64,000 bases of DNA from Chryseobacterium sp. CH21 (GTDB lineage: Bacteria > Bacteroidota > Bacteroidia > Flavobacteriales > Weeksellaceae): contig NZ_QICI01000082.1 of NCBI RefSeq assembly GCF_004119445.1, forward strand, positions 62,001 through 126,000. The letters are read 5' to 3'. The notes under the pieces were generated by a model. It saw only the letters and a list, made by a program, of their open reading frames with translations, made no database searches and was not told where the DNA came from. Positions 26,414 through 37,122 of this stretch are shown one piece after another (the first letter of the stretch is position 1; the number at the start of each line of letters is the position of its first letter). The position numbers and the translations under genes are program-made.

Positions 26414-26752
26414 CTATTCCTGGTTCTGAGGCTGATTATTAGATGTAAAGAACTTCTGTTTACCGATCAAAAGTTCAAAAAACAATCTGAAATCCGAAAT
26501 CAGAGACCACAAAGGATATTTAAAAGTAGCCGGTTTATTTCTTTCAATCACAGCATGACTGAACCATGCAAATCCATAGCCTACAATCGGGATGTACCAA
26601 AGAAACCTTTCCTTTCCGGAGCTGATAACATACCATATCACGAAAAATACGAGAAATGTTCCGATAAAATGGAATATACGGGTTCCTGTTTTACTGTGTT
26701 CGGTAAGATAGAACTGGTAAAACTCTTTGTATGTTTTGATTCTTTCGGCCAT
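26414..26752 (-). CDS. DUF962/Mpo1-like membrane protein
   Basis: A 112-residue protein of the DUF962 (YGL010w/Mpo1) family. The N-terminal YKEFYQFYLTEHSKTGTRIFHFIGT contains the conserved His pair pattern (H-x-n-R-x2-H-x2-G), and GYGFAWFSHAVIERNKPATF carries the second His cluster. Two to three membrane helices follow. Yeast Mpo1 is an Fe(II)-dependent dioxygenase of 2-hydroxy fatty acids, and the conserved His residues seen here support a related role in lipid alpha-oxidation, though bacterial members are uncharacterised. The convergent plus-strand frame over it is a shadow. Confidence 0.88.
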   Translation of the reverse strand: MAERIKTYKEFYQFYLTEHSKTGTRIFHFIGTFLVFFVIWYVISSGKERFLWYIPIVGYGFAWFSHAVIERNKPATFKYPLWSLISDFRLFFELLIGKQKFFTSNNQPQNQE

Positions 26753-26827
26753 GGCGATCTAGTTTATTGATTCTATTGAAGTTAAAGCAATAATTCTGCC
26801 GATTTTCATGAATGGGTAAAAAAGCAA

Positions 26828-26887
26828 AAAGGCAAAATAGCCAATCAGTCTCTCCATCAGGTTTAACCTCTTTGCTATTTTGCCTTT
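26828..26887. repeat. 14-bp inverted repeat downstream of the permease gene
   Basis: AAAGGCAAAATAGC (26828-26841) and its exact complement (26874-26887) are separated by 32 bases, between the permease stop and the DUF962 start. Possibly part of a terminator for the minus-strand permease unit; the loop is long. Confidence 0.5.
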
Positions 26888-26910
26888 CCGCAATTTTATT
26901 TAGTGCTTAT

Positions 26911-28593
26911 TTAGCTGTCTTTTAATTCTTTTCCAAGCTTACTGTTTTTGTATCCGTAGCAGAAATAAATAACCATACCGATCAGGAACCACATTCCGAA
27001 CCAGAACCAGTTCTCATGGCTCATTCCTGTAAGAAGATACAGACATGAACTTAATCCAATCAATGGAATTAGTGATAAGTTCTTGATAAAAGTAACAACA
27101 CATAGGATCAGGTTGATAATAATAAAGAAGAAAATAGAAGCTCTGAATTCCCCCTCTTTAGGATCTGACCAGTTCAGCAGGTTGTCAAAAAATTCCGGCT
27201 GCCATTTATAGAAAACCAGCAAACTACCAATGAAAATAACAGGGAAAATGATTTTACCATTCACATAAGGAAGGTGAAATCTGCCCTTAATCTTTTCTTT
27301 AGCAGGAAGCATAAGTACTCCAGCGCATACCAATACAAAGGCAAAAATAGTTCCGATACTTGTAAAATCAAGGATGAATGTTTTATCTGTAAACAGGATG
27401 GGAATACCTACCACAATACCGGTAACAATAGTTGCATAAGAAGGTGTTTTGTATTTAGGATGTACCTTTTGAAACCTTGCAGGCATCAGTCCGTCACGGC
27501 TCATAGCATACCAGATTCTCGGCTGTCCCATCTGGAAAACCAATAATACGGTTGTAATAGCTACAATGGCTACGAAAGAAACTACTAATTCCATCCAGGC
27601 TACATTGGCATTTGTTTTTTCAAATATGAATGAAAGCGGATCTCCTACACCATCAAATTTCTTGTAATCTACCATTCCCGTTAATACAAGCGTTAATGCA
27701 ATATAGATTACAGTACATAATACAAGGGAGATGATCATTCCTTTTGGTAAGGTTTTCTGAGGATCTTTAGTCTCTTCGGAAAGTACACTTAGAGCATCAA
27801 ACCCAATATAGGCGAAAAATACTCCCGATACAGCACTCATTACCCCTGCAAAACCATTTGGCATGAAGGATGGTGTTCCTGTTGTAGGGCTTATCGGTGT
27901 CCAGTTTTCAGTATTGATATAAGCAAAGCCAACCAGGATAACTAATAGAATTACTCCCAATTTTAAGATAACCAGAGAGTTATTGAAGTTTTTACTTTCT
28001 TTTACTCCTACATAGCAAAGCCATGTGATTAACCCATTGATAACCAATGCCGGAATATCTACAATGAATTTCAAACTTCCGATTAACGGAGCGGTATTCC
28101 ATGCATTTAAAAGTTCTTTATTTTCAGAACCGTATTGAACTGCTTTTCTAGCTTCAGTATAGCTGCACGTCAGATAGTCAGGGATATGCATTCCGAGACG
28201 GCCTAAGAAACTCGTGAAATAATCTGACCAGGAAAAGGCTACATAGATATTCCCGAAAGAATATTCCATGATCAGAGCCCATCCAATTACCCAGGCAATC
28301 AATTCTCCAAAACTGGCATAAGCATAGGTGTATGCAGAGCCTGCAGTAGGAATTCTGCTGGCAAACTCAGCGTAGCATAAAGCGGTAAATCCACAGGCAA
28401 AACCGCAAATCAAATATAGTAGAATAACACCGGGACCACCTCTGAAAACGGCTTCTCCCAAACTGCTGAAACTTCCAGCTCCAATAATGGCCGCTATACC
28501 AAAAAATACAATGTCCCATACACCTAAGACTCTTAAAAGTCCCGTTGAAGTATCTGTATCTGAATAGATTTTTCTTCTAAAAAGTTGACTCAT
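26911..28593 (-). CDS. APC family amino acid permease
   Basis: A 560-residue inner-membrane permease with about 12-14 helices. The family signature GIAAIIGAGSFSSLGEA (helix 1) is followed by PTAGSAYTYAYASFGELIAWVIGW and GFDALSVLSEETKDPQKTLPKG, which mark the APC cationic/neutral amino-acid transporter group. Several extra residues around 140-170 form a periplasmic loop. Substrate cannot be told from sequence. It is monocistronic, with a possible terminator inverted repeat behind it. Confidence 0.9.
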   Translation of the reverse strand: MSQLFRRKIYSDTDTSTGLLRVLGVWDIVFFGIAAIIGAGSFSSLGEAVFRGGPGVILLYLICGFACGFTALCYAEFASRIPTAGSAYTYAYASFGELIAWVIGWALIMEYSFGNIYVAFSWSDYFTSFLGRLGMHIPDYLTCSYTEARKAVQYGSENKELLNAWNTAPLIGSLKFIVDIPALVINGLITWLCYVGVKESKNFNNSLVILKLGVILLVILVGFAYINTENWTPISPTTGTPSFMPNGFAGVMSAVSGVFFAYIGFDALSVLSEETKDPQKTLPKGMIISLVLCTVIYIALTLVLTGMVDYKKFDGVGDPLSFIFEKTNANVAWMELVVSFVAIVAITTVLLVFQMGQPRIWYAMSRDGLMPARFQKVHPKYKTPSYATIVTGIVVGIPILFTDKTFILDFTSIGTIFAFVLVCAGVLMLPAKEKIKGRFHLPYVNGKIIFPVIFIGSLLVFYKWQPEFFDNLLNWSDPKEGEFRASIFFFIIINLILCVVTFIKNLSLIPLIGLSSCLYLLTGMSHENWFWFGMWFLIGMVIYFCYGYKNSKLGKELKDS

Positions 28594-28697
28594 TCAATAA
28601 CTATATTTGATTTGAAAAAAAGCAAATGTAATGATTTTTTATTTTGATGTTAACAGTTGTTAAGAACATTTGGGTAAAAATGCTCAAACAAAAGGCT

Positions 28698-30950
28698 TTA
28701 ATCTTTATAAACAGGGATTTCCACATAGCTGTCATTATACCATTTTATCTCCAGAGGTTCACCAGCATCTTTTAATGTTTCATCACTTACATCTTTTCCT
28801 GAACCATAATTGACCTGCCAGTTTTTATTTTTATTAGCCCCTACCAATACTATCAGTTTACTTCCTTTTTCTATTTTTTTGCTCATAAAAAATGAATTTT
28901 TGATCGGGATCTGCTCCTTTTTACCAGGCTTAAGAAGTTGACGTTTGGAATTGTCTTTTGCAAAGCTGGCTCTTGTAAGATGTGTAGATAATAAAAACGT
29001 CTTACCATCCGGCTGTACCTGATATAATGAAGTACTAGGGTCAAAATCTTTCTTATTAATGGAAACGTTGAATACTCCGGATAAATTTCCGCTTAATATA
29101 ATATCTCTGTCCAGAACTTCACTTTCAAAATAAACAGAATTGGTTACATATACACTATCCTGTTCGCTTACTTTATGATAAAGGTATTTCGGATTTCTGT
29201 CTTTGAAGTCAATGGTCTGTTGGGTAAATTGTTCTGTTTTGGGTTTCTCAAAAACTAAAGAACCGTTTTTACGATCCTGAAGATAAAATTTAAGAGTAGA
29301 CGAGTGCATTTTATCAAGGCTGGAAACGTGTTTCCATGTATTGCTGCTCATGATCTGAAAATTGACTTTATCCTTTAGAAGTTCCGGTTTTTTTCCATCT
29401 TTCAGAATATAATCGAACCATGAAAAAGCAAGTTCATCAATACTTATTCTGGCTACAGGATCTATGAGGGTACTTCCGGTACCATAGACATAATTGTACC
29501 CATAGCTTTGAGCTCCTGCATGATCATAAGGCCCTATAACTAGATAATGGTTAGGGTTTTTGTTGTATTGGTGATGTTGTTTATAATAATACATTGCTCC
29601 AATCTGATCAGCATCATAATAGCCGGTAGTCGTTAAAACTGGAATGTTTATTTTGGCAAAATCATTTTTATAAGGAACCATTTTCTGCCAGTATTTGTCA
29701 TAACCGGGATGATCCAACCATCTTTGAAAAATTTTATTAGGCTTTCCGCTAAGGGAATCCAGAGCTCTGAATGACCTTCCGCTTTTATACCATGCAGTAT
29801 TGATAGAATCCCATTTTGGATAATTGGTGAAGGTGGCTTCATCGGTCAGCTTATTATTAGTGACATATCGGATCCACTGCATCATATAGCTCATGAATAC
29901 ATTGTTTTGAGCAGGGTAATCTATCCCGATTCCTACCGATACCTGAGGTACAATTGTTTTCAAAGCCGGATGCAGTTTTTTGACCGCTGCCCATTGGCTG
30001 AATCCTAAATAGCTTCCGCCTATCATTCCTACTTTACCATTGCTCCATGGTTGTTTGCTTACCCAGTCTATGACTTCATAAAGATCCTGTGCTTCGTCTT
30101 CAAATGGATTATTGGGATCATTACTGTCCCTTTTTCCACGGGTATTAACCACAGCTCCTACATAATTGTAGACGGCTGCTCTTTTCCCCATTCCTGCATC
30201 TACAAGCTCCCCGGCATAAATATTATTGGTAAGAATAACAGGCAGGGGAGATTTATTCTCTTTTTTTCGTACAATCGTAATCGTAAGTTTTGTTCCGTTT
30301 TTTAAGGTAAGGTTCTTGGTTTCAATAATGAATTTTTCCTGCTCCTTTACTTTGAACAGCTGCATAACCTGAGGCTTAATGCTGGAATAGGTTTTATAAT
30401 TGACATAATTTTTACATAAAGCCAGAGCAGAAGCATAATCTATAGTGTCCTTATCTTTTTGCTTGTCAAGTGCTGTTTTCAGAGATTTTTTATATTCCCT
30501 TACATCACCATCCAAAATGGTTCCTATTTTGGCAGTCAGTGGATCCGAGAAACTTTCATATTTTGTTGTAAAGGCCGTTTGAAGAGCATTGGAAAAAGAT
30601 GTTTTTTTATCCTTTTCCATCAGTTTGGCCATGCTGTAGATTTCATAAGCAAGAGATTTGTTCCCCGCCATATTGTGATCTGCGTATTCTTTACGATAAT
30701 CATTTAAGCTTGTAATAGAACTTTTGTAATCTTTTGCGGCAAGCTGTAAACGAAACAGGTTATCTAAAAATGTGACGGTAGATTTCGGTTTGTTTTTAGG
30801 AGATTGATGTTCAGTAATCACCTTTAGAGCGAGTTCCGGAATTTGTTTTTCCAAAATTACAGAATCTGTTGTTGCTGTTTTTGGAAAGTAAAACTTCTGA
30901 GCTTGCATTAGATTGACAAAAACTAATGCTACGAGTATTTTAAATTTCAT
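28698..30950 (-). CDS. Secreted CocE/NonD family hydrolase (S15 X-Pro peptidase-like), copy 1
   Basis: A 750-residue secreted alpha/beta hydrolase with a signal peptide ending LMQAQ. A helical N-terminal region (about 1-230) precedes the catalytic core. VGMIGGSYLGFSQW holds the Ser nucleophile, TTGYYDADQIGAMYYY the Asp, and YLVIGPYDHAGAQ the His. A C-terminal jelly-roll (about 560-750, with NSVYFESEVLDRDIILSGNLSG) is typical of X-Pro dipeptidyl peptidases and cocaine esterase. It probably cleaves peptides or esters in the periplasm. It is followed on the same strand by a paralogous copy, an evident tandem duplication. Confidence 0.88.
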   Translation of the reverse strand: MKFKILVALVFVNLMQAQKFYFPKTATTDSVILEKQIPELALKVITEHQSPKNKPKSTVTFLDNLFRLQLAAKDYKSSITSLNDYRKEYADHNMAGNKSLAYEIYSMAKLMEKDKKTSFSNALQTAFTTKYESFSDPLTAKIGTILDGDVREYKKSLKTALDKQKDKDTIDYASALALCKNYVNYKTYSSIKPQVMQLFKVKEQEKFIIETKNLTLKNGTKLTITIVRKKENKSPLPVILTNNIYAGELVDAGMGKRAAVYNYVGAVVNTRGKRDSNDPNNPFEDEAQDLYEVIDWVSKQPWSNGKVGMIGGSYLGFSQWAAVKKLHPALKTIVPQVSVGIGIDYPAQNNVFMSYMMQWIRYVTNNKLTDEATFTNYPKWDSINTAWYKSGRSFRALDSLSGKPNKIFQRWLDHPGYDKYWQKMVPYKNDFAKINIPVLTTTGYYDADQIGAMYYYKQHHQYNKNPNHYLVIGPYDHAGAQSYGYNYVYGTGSTLIDPVARISIDELAFSWFDYILKDGKKPELLKDKVNFQIMSSNTWKHVSSLDKMHSSTLKFYLQDRKNGSLVFEKPKTEQFTQQTIDFKDRNPKYLYHKVSEQDSVYVTNSVYFESEVLDRDIILSGNLSGVFNVSINKKDFDPSTSLYQVQPDGKTFLLSTHLTRASFAKDNSKRQLLKPGKKEQIPIKNSFFMSKKIEKGSKLIVLVGANKNKNWQVNYGSGKDVSDETLKDAGEPLEIKWYNDSYVEIPVYKD

Positions 30951-31132
30951 TAATAGTGTGTTTTGAGCTGCTGCTGAAAAAGTATCACATCAGAATGTGT
31001 TGTTGATCATTCATTACTCAGGTGGTTATTTTTAGATGACTAAATTAAGAATTTTTATCATTAAAGGATGAAATAATCTCATTGCTGTTTTTGTTGTGTG
31101 AAGTCTGCTGAAACTAACTTAAACAGAAGGTT

Positions 31133-33372
31133 TTAATCTTTGTAAACAGGGATTTCCACGTAGCTGTCATTATACCATTTGATCTCCATCGGCTCTCCGG
31201 AATCCTTGATCGTTTCATCACTTACATCTTTACCGGAACCATAATTAACCTGCCAGTAAGGTGTTTTATTCACTCCCACCAATAAAAGGAGTTTACTTCC
31301 TTTCTCTATCTTTCTACTCATAAAATAGGAATTGTTAATTGGGATTTGTTCCAGCTTATTCGGTTCAAGAAGCTGTCGTTTTTCATTGTTCTTCGCATAG
31401 CTGGCTCTCACGATATGAGTGGATAGTAACGAAGATTTTCCATCCGGCTGAATTTGGTACAGGTAAGTATCCGTATCAAAATCCTTTTTATTGATGGCAA
31501 TATTGAAAACTCCGGACAGATTTCCGCTGATGATCATATCCTTGTCAAGCACTTCACTTTCGAAAGCAATAGAATTTGTCATTTTTATGCTGTCCTTTTT
31601 GCTGACTTTGTAGTAAATGTCTTTCTGATCCCTGTTTTTTAAATCAACGGTTTGTTTTGTGAAAGTCTTGTTTTCCGGTTTATTGAATACAGATGATATA
31701 TTTTTTTGTCCTGAAGGTAAAATTTCACGGTGGAAGTATGCATTTTATCAAGATCAGCCACATGCTTCCAGGTATTGGTATTCATCACCTGAAAATTGAT
31801 TTTGTCTTTTAAAATTTCCGGTTTTGGACCTCCTTTAAGAATATAATCAAACCATGAGAAAGCAAGGTCATCAATACTTATTCTGGCTACCGGATCAATA
31901 GGATTTCCATTCACGTAAGTAAATCCGAAACTTTGCGCTCCTCCATGATTATATGGGCCTATGACCAGATAATGATCTGCATTTTTATTGTAGAGATGAT
32001 GTTGTTTAAAATAATACAGTGCACCAATCTGATCATCATCATAATATCCCGTTGTCGTCAGGATAGGAATATTGATTTTAGAAAAATCCTCTTTGTAAGG
32101 AACCATTTTCTGCCAGTACTCATCATATCCCGGATGATCCAGCCATCGCTGGAATATTTTGCTTGGTTTTCCACTTATTGCGTCTAAAGATCTGAATGAT
32201 TTCCCGCTTTTATACCATTTTGTATAAATAGAATCCCACTTTACAGCATTGGCAAAATCTGCTTCATCTGTTAATTTGTTATTGGTCACGTACTGTATCC
32301 ACTGCAGCATATAGCTCATGAAGATGTTATTCTGAGCAGGATAATCAATCCCGATACCTACTGCAACCTGTGGAACAATCGTCTTTAATGCCGGATGTAA
32401 TTTTTTTACGGATGCCCATTGACTGAAACCTAAGTAGCTTCCGCCGATCATTCCTACTTTTCCGTTACACCAAGGCTGTTTGCTTACCCAGTCGATAACT
32501 TCATAGATATCTTCCGATTCATGTTCAAAAGGATTATTTACATTGTTACTGTTTCTCTTACCTCGTGTATTGACAACAGCTCCTACATAATTATAAGTAG
32601 CGGCTCTTTTTCCGAAGAATTCATCAAATGAACCTGCATAAATATTGCTGGTAAGAATAACAGGAAGTGGGGAAGTATTTCCCTTTTTCCGAACAATAGT
32701 AATCGTTAAGGTAGCTCCGTTTTTTATGGTAAGATCTTTGGTTTCAATAATGAATCTTTCTTTATCTTTTGAAGCCCGGAGCTGCATTACCTGAGGTTTT
32801 ATACCGGAATAGGTTTTATAACTCAAATAGCTTTTGCATAGAGCAAGAGCAGTTCTGTAATCAATACTGTCTTTGTCTTTTTGTTTATCCAGTACTTTTT
32901 TTAACTGCTTTCTGGATTCTTTTACATCTCCATCAAGAGCAATTCCTAGTCTGGGAATCGTTTTTTCGGAAAGGCTTTCATACTTTTTATTAAAGACTTT
33001 CTGAAGGGCATTGGAAAAGGTGGTATTGTTTTCTTTTTGCTCCATTTTTGCAAGAGCATACAGTTCAAATCCGATATATCTATAGTCTCCCATATTGTTA
33101 TCGGCAAAAAGCTTACGGTTTTCGGAAAGAGAAGCCAAAGAATTTTTATAATCCTGAGCCACCATCTGCAAACGGAAAAGATTGTCCATAAGATCAACGG
33201 TGTTTTCTGGTTTGTACTTGGCAGACTGAAGTTGAGGAATCACTTGCATGGCAAGTCCGGGTATCTGTTTTTCCAATAGAAGAGAGTCATTTACAGCTGT
33301 CTTTGGAAAGTGAAATTTTTGGGCCTGCATGAGGTTTACAAAAATTAATGCTAAAAGAATCTTAAATTTCAT
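31133..33372 (-). pseudogene. Secreted CocE/NonD family hydrolase, copy 2, frameshifted
   Basis: A paralogue of the neighbouring gene over its whole length, with the same signal (LMQAQ), Ser loop (GGSYLGFSQW), Asp loop (TTGYYDDDQIGALYYF), His loop (GPYNHGGAQ) and C-terminal jelly-roll. The frame breaks at a T7 run (31701-31707; A7 in coding sense). With A8 the reading continues DKKNISSVFNKPENKTF, aligning exactly with copy 1, and then the jelly-roll frame to 31133. Since copy 1 is intact at this point, the break is probably an assembly error rather than decay. Substrates of the two copies may differ: GPYDHAG versus GPYNHGG. Confidence 0.8.
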
Positions 33373-33629
33373 GGAATGGTGTGTTTATGGTATGTTTTTA
33401 GCTGTTGTTGAAAAAGTATCCAATTTAAATACGTTTTTGATAACCGTTAATTAAAATTGTTTACATTTTATCAGACGAAAGTAGTAAATTTTATCATTGT
33501 ATAGTGAGAAAATTTTCATGGTTATGAAATAAGTATTAACATCCATTAACGCTGTTAAAGCTTGCTTAAACAATAAGTTTTTAATATTTTCGTTAACTTA
33601 TTTAGACTAATTTTCTTATATCAAGAAGA

Positions 33630-36593
33630 ATGAAATCAAAAAAAATACTTTTAGCGGCTGCAGTAATTTATTTCGGAATCTCCGATGCTCAACAGTCCCA
33701 ATATTTTACCCAGAAAGAAAATTACAGGTTCAATCTAGCCGAAAATCTTTATCAGACTAAAATCTACAACGCTTCTCAATACGAATATGCAAGACAATAT
33801 TTCTACAATCAGAATTTGTCACGTTCGAAGAAGGAAGCTGCGCAGTTTTTTGATAATGTAATCGGTGTGATTCTTCAGAAAAATCATGCTGAAGAAGGGT
33901 TAACGGCTTTCATGAAAGAATATCCTAATTCTGCTTATTTTGCTCAGGCTAATCTTCCGCTGGCAGATTACTATTTAGCAAAAAAAGATTTTGACAAAGC
34001 ACTTGAAACCTTGAAAAAGGTGAACCAGTATCAACTTTCAAAAGAGGAAAATACCCAGTATATTCTGAAGCTTGGATATGCAAAATTCATGACGGGTGAT
34101 TCCAAAGGAGCTACCGATGCTCTGGAAGAAGCTTATAAAACAGCAGATCAGTCTCAAAAAGGTGATATCGCTTACATGCTGGGACATTTGTATTACAGCA
34201 GCAGACAAAATGATAAAGCGTTCCAGTATTTTGACTCCATAAAAGATCAGGATAAATTCTCAAAGCTGGTTCGTCCTTATTATGTACAGATGTATTATAA
34301 TGACAAGAACTATGATCAGGCAATTACAGAAGGAAAAGCTCTGTTAAACGAAAATATTTCAGATTCTTATAAAGCGGAAGTTCATAAGATCATTGGGGAG
34401 AGTTATTTCATGAAGAATGACTATAACTCAGCTTACCCCCATTTAAAAGATTATCTGAGCGTACAGCAGAATCCATCAGAAAACGATTTGTATGAGATGG
34501 GATTTGTAGCTGCACAGCTTAAAAAATACGATGAAGCAGTTTCTTATTATAATCAGCTTCTAAACAGTAATTCAGCTTTAGCACAAAATGCTTACTACCA
34601 GTTAGGAAATGCTTATCTGGCAGTTGATAAAAAGCAGGAAGCACTTTCTGCATTCCGTTCTTCTTATCAGATGGATTATGATGCGAAAGTGAAAAAGCTG
34701 GCTCATGAGCAGTATGCTAAATTAAGTTATGATATTGGTAATCCGTTTGAAAGCCCTTCTGCGGTCATCCAAAGTTATATCAACGAAAATCAGAATGGAG
34801 CCAATGCTACAGAGATGAGATCTTTATTGGTGAAATCCTATCTGTATTCCGGAAACTATAAAGAAACGCTGAATGCGATTGACAGATTACAGAGTTCAAC
34901 TCCAGAGATCAACAAAGTAGATCAGGAAGTTTCTTATTTATTGGGGACTGAAGAATTCAACAAAGGAAACTACGATGAAGCGGAGAAATATTTCTTGAGA
35001 AGCCTTGGTTTCAATATCAATAAAGAATTCAACAGCAGAGCTTTGTACTGGCTGGCACAGGTATATTACCAGAAAGGAAATTACCCGTCTGCCATTGTTC
35101 GTTATGAAAAACTTCTTGATGAAAGCTTCCCTGAAAAACAGCAGCTTCCGTATGATTTAGGATATGCTTATTTTAAATCCAAGAAATTTGACCAGGCTGC
35201 TACGTATTTCAAACAATATCTTGCCAATCCGAAACCGGAATTTAAAAATGATGCAGAACTTCGTCTTGCAGATATTCATTATGCCAACAATGATCTGAAC
35301 GAAGCGATTGCCATTTATGATAAAAATGAAGATGCTACGGATTATACTTTGTACCAAAAAGCAATGGCTTTAGGATTCAAAGGAGATACACAGGCGAAGA
35401 TTACTAACCTTAAAAACCTTTTATCAAAATATCCGGATTCCGAATATTACGATGATGCTCAATACGAAATAGGAACAGCCTATGCTGCTCAGGATGATTT
35501 TGCGAACTCCAACGATTATTTCGGAAAAGTAATTAAAGGATCTTCTGACAAGGATCTGATTGCTAACGCTTCTATTTACAGAGCACAAAATTATATCGAC
35601 CAGAATCAGAATGATAAAGCACTTTCTGAACTGAGATCTTTGGGTGAGCAGTATAAGAATACAGCTTATGCTCAGAAAGTAGTTCAGGCTGCAAAACCAA
35701 TCTTTACGAAAAACGGAGATGTTTCAGGGTATGAAACTTTTGCAAGAAATATTGGTGTAAATGTAGATGCTGCTGAAATAGATGAAATCAACTTATCTAC
35801 AGGTAAGCAATTGTTCGCAAAGAAGGATTATAAAAATGCAATTTCTTACTACGAAAAGTATCTGACACAGAATCCGACAGGAGAGGGATTGTACCAGGCG
35901 AAGTATGAATTGGGAGAAAGTTACTATCAGACTAATAATTCAACTAAAGCTTTACTTGTGCTTCAGGAAGTAGCTGGAATTCAGAACGATTACCAGGATG
36001 ATGCACAAACTCGTTTAGCTCAAATCTTTATTGCACAAGGGAATAATGCAGAAGCTAAAAAGTATCTTGAGGGAATTAAAAACTCTTCCAACATCAGCAT
36101 TAAAAACTATGCGAATGTAGAGTTGATGAAACTGTATGCAGAAGAAAATAATTTCTCTGAAGCGGAAAAATTAGCCAATGCAGTGATTGCTAATTCTAAA
36201 AACTCAGCAGCAGTTATTGAAACAGCGAAAGTGATCAAAGCAAGAAGTCTGATGAACTCAGGAAAAGATAAGGATGCACAGACAGCTTATGTTTCTCTTG
36301 AAAAATCATCCAATACATCAGTAGCTGCGGAAGCTTTGTATGCTAAAGCGTATTATCAGAATAAAGGAAAAGCTTTCAAGTCATCTAATGAAACGATCTT
36401 TAAGCTAGCCAATAACTATGCATCTGAAGAATTCTGGGGAGCAAAAGCCTTAGTATTGATGGCGAAAAACTATATCGGTCTGAAAGATAACTATCAGGCA
36501 AGTTATACCTGTGATCAGATCATTGCCAACTACAAGGATTTCCCTGAAATCGTTGCTGAAGCTAAAGAAGTTAAAAAGCAGATTAAGAAATAA
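33630..36593 (+). CDS. Secreted tetratricopeptide-repeat protein
   Basis: A 987-residue protein with a signal peptide ending GISDAQ, then TPR and TPR-like hairpins throughout (for example NAYYQLGNAYLAVDKKQEALSA; ALYWLAQVYYQKGNYPSAI; PYDLGYAYFKSKKFDQAATYF). It probably acts as a periplasmic or outer-membrane-associated scaffold, like BamD or YbgF-type TPR proteins but much longer. It heads an operon with a 163-aa lipoprotein (4-base gap) and an outer-membrane barrel. Such TPR-plus-barrel sets occur in Flavobacteriia, but I know no established function. Confidence 0.82.
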   Translation: MKSKKILLAAAVIYFGISDAQQSQYFTQKENYRFNLAENLYQTKIYNASQYEYARQYFYNQNLSRSKKEAAQFFDNVIGVILQKNHAEEGLTAFMKEYPNSAYFAQANLPLADYYLAKKDFDKALETLKKVNQYQLSKEENTQYILKLGYAKFMTGDSKGATDALEEAYKTADQSQKGDIAYMLGHLYYSSRQNDKAFQYFDSIKDQDKFSKLVRPYYVQMYYNDKNYDQAITEGKALLNENISDSYKAEVHKIIGESYFMKNDYNSAYPHLKDYLSVQQNPSENDLYEMGFVAAQLKKYDEAVSYYNQLLNSNSALAQNAYYQLGNAYLAVDKKQEALSAFRSSYQMDYDAKVKKLAHEQYAKLSYDIGNPFESPSAVIQSYINENQNGANATEMRSLLVKSYLYSGNYKETLNAIDRLQSSTPEINKVDQEVSYLLGTEEFNKGNYDEAEKYFLRSLGFNINKEFNSRALYWLAQVYYQKGNYPSAIVRYEKLLDESFPEKQQLPYDLGYAYFKSKKFDQAATYFKQYLANPKPEFKNDAELRLADIHYANNDLNEAIAIYDKNEDATDYTLYQKAMALGFKGDTQAKITNLKNLLSKYPDSEYYDDAQYEIGTAYAAQDDFANSNDYFGKVIKGSSDKDLIANASIYRAQNYIDQNQNDKALSELRSLGEQYKNTAYAQKVVQAAKPIFTKNGDVSGYETFARNIGVNVDAAEIDEINLSTGKQLFAKKDYKNAISYYEKYLTQNPTGEGLYQAKYELGESYYQTNNSTKALLVLQEVAGIQNDYQDDAQTRLAQIFIAQGNNAEAKKYLEGIKNSSNISIKNYANVELMKLYAEENNFSEAEKLANAVIANSKNSAAVIETAKVIKARSLMNSGKDKDAQTAYVSLEKSSNTSVAAEALYAKAYYQNKGKAFKSSNETIFKLANNYASEEFWGAKALVLMAKNYIGLKDNYQASYTCDQIIANYKDFPEIVAEAKEVKKQIKK

Positions 36594-36596
36594 GAA

Positions 36597-37088
36597 ATGA
36601 AGGTGTTTAAAATTGCCATATATTCTCTTTTAATTTCTACTTCTCTCTGGAGCTGCATTCCTTCGTACAGTGCATATCCAAAGGAGTATAACCATGCAAA
36701 AGCTGATTTCAAAAAGCAAAAAGCTTTTGTGGTGAATAAGGATCTTGAGAAAGAATTTAAAATTTTAAAACACTCCAATATTTATGAAATTGTAGAAGAC
36801 AGCATCCATGCAGCTAAAATAACACTGCATCCGATGATGACACGTACTCCTTCTTGTGGAAACCCAATGATTGGAAGTATGCTCACAGTGGGGTTATTGC
36901 CTTCAGGATTTCCGTATGATATTTCTTACAGTTATGATGTAGCTGAGAACAGTACAACGAAAAATTATCAATACAAATTACAAGTTTATCAAAGCCTTTG
37001 GCTGTTTAATATATTCAGACTGGGGAGAACTTTTTCAAAACAGTCGGGCAAAGCTTTATTAGGCAGTTATATGGCTTCCAATAAATAA
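36597..37088 (+). CDS. Hypothetical lipoprotein (163 aa)
   Basis: A 163-residue protein whose signal ends in a lipobox-like STSLWSC (Cys19). The mature part has a Met/Thr/Pro-rich segment (TLHPMMTRTPSCGNPMIGSML) and predicted strands; no domain recognised. It lies between the TPR gene (4 bases) and the barrel gene (34 bases), so it is presumably part of the same envelope complex. Confidence 0.7.
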   Translation: MKVFKIAIYSLLISTSLWSCIPSYSAYPKEYNHAKADFKKQKAFVVNKDLEKEFKILKHSNIYEIVEDSIHAAKITLHPMMTRTPSCGNPMIGSMLTVGLLPSGFPYDISYSYDVAENSTTKNYQYKLQVYQSLWLFNIFRLGRTFSKQSGKALLGSYMASNK

Positions 37089-37122
37089 AAACCCGTTATA
37101 TATTTTTTCAAATAAAGAAAAT

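Noticed and set aside
26348-26770. 140-codon plus-strand frame
   Set aside because: Antisense to the DUF962 gene and begins in repeat DNA.
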